NCBI GenBank assembly: GCA_030704765.1
Contig: JAUYDD010000020.1
Coordinates: 1-11,884 of the forward strand
Direction: 5' to 3'
Length of the DNA: 11,884 nt
DNA from: Nanobdellota archaeon
GTDB taxonomy: Archaea > Nanobdellota > Nanobdellia > Pacearchaeales > GW2011-AR1
Shown here piece after piece: positions 10,489 through 11,884 of this stretch (position 1 is its first letter; every line of letters starts with the position of its first letter). The translations under genes and the position numbers were made by a program. The notes under the pieces are model-generated. The model ran no database searches. It saw only the letters and a program-made list of their open reading frames with translations, and had not been told where the DNA came from.

Positions 10489-11745
10489 ATGAATGAACAA
10501 AAAACTGCAGAGAGAGCATTAGAACAAGGAGAAGGAATCCTTCGCTTAAAACCTAATTGGGTGCCTCGTTCTTTTTGTATACCTGGTAGAAGAATAAAAC
10601 TTCATCCTGATGATTATTATGCCCTTGGATGTGAGCGTGGAGGTATTGATGAAAGATGGTTTTCATCAACTATTGAAGCAGACAATGGTCCTTTAACAGC
10701 ACCAAATGAAGGACTTAGTTTTGTTGTATTTGAACATAAAGGAAAAGTAGAAGAAATAACACTTAAAGATGTTGTTGCAGAATTAGAGCTTAATATTGTT
10801 GGAGAAAGATTGTGGAACCAATATCATGAATGGCCAATGTATTCAAAGTTTTTTGATAATCAAGGACCTTTACCACACCATGTCCATCAAAGAGATGTAC
10901 ATGTAGCTTCATTAGGCAAATTAGGAAAGCCAGAAGCATATTATTTTCCACCACAAGCAAATAATTGTAATAGAGGAGATTTTCCTTTTACTTTTTTTGG
11001 GCTTAATCCTGGTGTCACAAAAGATGAACTTCGTCAATGCCTTGAAAATTTTACAAAAGGAGATAACAGAATTACAGCTTTATCTCATGCTCATCAGCTA
11101 GTTCCTGGAACAGGCTGGGATGTACCTGCTGGAGTATTGCATGCACCTGGAAGTTTCTGCACATATGAACCGCAAGCGCGTTCAGATGTTTTTGCAATGT
11201 ATCAATCAGTTATTCAAGATAGGCAGGTTGTTCCAAATGAACTTTTATGGAAAGATACTCCAGATGACAAAGTCGGTAATATTGATTGGTTAATTGAAGT
11301 ACTTGATTGGGAATTGAATGTAAGTCCAAATTTTGTTAAAAATAGATTTATGAGACCAATTCCTGTTCTGTCAAGAGAAGAAATGAGAGCTGAAGATTAT
11401 ATTGAAAAATGGATTTGTTATAAATCTCCAGCTTTTAGTGCAAAAGAGCTCACAATTTTACCTGGAAAAACTGTAACAATAAGAGATAATGCTGCCTATG
11501 GTTTTATTATGATGCAGGGTAATGGCAGTATATTTTCTTCATCAGATAATGGATTACCAATTGAAACACCAGCATTAATTAGATATGGACAATTAACACA
11601 CGATGAATATTTTGTAACTGAAGAAGCAGCTAAGAGGGGTGTGACAATTACTAATCCTTCAAAAACAGATCCAATTGTAATGTTAAAACATTTTGGGCCA
11701 AAAAACCCTGATTTAAAAACATGCGCATGTGGACTGCATCCCTAA
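10489..11745 (+). CDS. Cupin enzyme related to type I phosphomannose isomerase
   Basis: Probably a metal-dependent sugar (phosphate) isomerase or a non-isomerase relative; the exact substrate is not certain. In 418 aa: GPLPHHVHQRDVHVA (His130, His131, His133), GKPEAYYF (Glu149) and GWDVPAGVLHAPGS (His218) correspond to the QPH-x-H, KPE and HA metal ligands of phosphomannose isomerases. A second, C-terminal cupin barrel covers about residues 310-402 (AKELTILPGKTVTIRDNAAY, then FIMMQGNGSIFSS), without obvious ligands. The N-terminal 80 residues look beta-rich. The protein ends in CACGLHP, whose C-x-C and His could bind metal. It stands alone between a two-hairpin repeat and a strong hairpin. 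It could instead be a sugar-binding cupin without catalysis. Confidence 0.75.
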   Translation: MNEQKTAERALEQGEGILRLKPNWVPRSFCIPGRRIKLHPDDYYALGCERGGIDERWFSSTIEADNGPLTAPNEGLSFVVFEHKGKVEEITLKDVVAELELNIVGERLWNQYHEWPMYSKFFDNQGPLPHHVHQRDVHVASLGKLGKPEAYYFPPQANNCNRGDFPFTFFGLNPGVTKDELRQCLENFTKGDNRITALSHAHQLVPGTGWDVPAGVLHAPGSFCTYEPQARSDVFAMYQSVIQDRQVVPNELLWKDTPDDKVGNIDWLIEVLDWELNVSPNFVKNRFMRPIPVLSREEMRAEDYIEKWICYKSPAFSAKELTILPGKTVTIRDNAAYGFIMMQGNGSIFSSSDNGLPIETPALIRYGQLTHDEYFVTEEAAKRGVTITNPSKTDPIVMLKHFGPKNPDLKTCACGLHP

Positions 11746-11770
11746 AAGTTGTAAAAATTATAGACATCAA

Positions 11771-11848
11771 AAAAATTTCCTGAAAAATCGCCTACTCTAT
11801 CCTGAAGGATGGAGTTTGATCGGCGATTTTTCTGATTCGGAAATTTTT
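11771..11848. terminator. Strong 78-base hairpin after the cupin gene
   Basis: Outer stem AAAAATTTCC/GGAAATTTTT (11771-11780 with 11839-11848), middle stem GAAAAATCGCC/GGCGATTTTTC (11782-11792 with 11822-11832), and inner stem ACTCTATCC/GGATGGAGT (11794-11802 with 11807-11815, one wobble) on loop TGAA. Unpaired bases (11833-11838 and 11816-11821) lie almost all on the 3' side. It could end transcription, or be a folded array element like the others; it lacks the AGGAAAA and GTTGAAC ends. Confidence 0.65.
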
Positions 11849-11884
11849 AGGATGCTCGGAAATTGAATGCAAGTAAACTACCTC

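Noticed and set aside
1477..11884. Insertion sequence or transposon as the cause of the repeats
   Set aside because: No transposase, no paired terminal inverted repeats around any segment and no target-site duplications were seen.

Overview
The window reads as an AT-rich archaeal chromosome segment, most likely from a DPANN-type archaeon. The lineage is an inference. The archaeal reading rests mainly on promoter architecture: eight genes (starts at 2980, 3384, 4125, 4765, 6291 on the minus strand, 6384, 7011 and 7906) each carry a TTTAWAWM box whose first base lies exactly 29 nt before the A of the start codon. That is the layout of TBP/TFB promoters driving leaderless transcripts. The only clear internal Shine-Dalgarno sequence precedes the second gene of an operon (5341-5346).

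Layout. Positions 1-1476 hold the 3' part of alaS (alanyl-tRNA synthetase), which ends straight after its editing domain and lacks the usual C-terminal C-Ala/DHHA1 domain. From about 1480 to the right edge the window changes character. Short accessory genes or two-gene operons, mostly on the plus strand, are separated by copies of one family of structured intergenic repeats. In order the genes are: an unknown 87-aa protein (-); a histidine-phosphatase-like protein; a three-TM protein; a VapBC toxin-antitoxin pair; an HD-domain hydrolase; an MNT/HEPN toxin-antitoxin pair; two small membrane proteins transcribed divergently; an unknown 103-aa protein; a DUF4143-type AAA ATPase followed by a frameshifted and truncated HD-domain pseudogene; a DUF1284-like Cys/His protein (-); and a phosphomannose-isomerase-like cupin enzyme.

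The repeats are the most interesting part. Many start with AGGAAAA 5-25 nt after a stop codon, contain the near-palindrome TTAATCCTTAGGATTAA, and end either with CGTGGGG or with a bulged hairpin followed by GTTGAAC. The next gene's own promoter begins only a few bases further on. Some copies carry two side-by-side hairpins whose sequences differ while pairing is kept. The overall picture is a gene-cassette array: integron-like in layout (small unrelated genes, two toxin-antitoxin modules, folded repeats with GTTRRRY-like ends), but not classical, because most cassettes have their own promoter, I cannot find a matching R'' box, and no integrase lies in the window.

The genes do not form one pathway. 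What ties them together is how they are packaged. The two toxin-antitoxin modules could stabilise the array, and palindromes at the vapBC, MNT/HEPN and ATPase promoters suggest local autoregulation.
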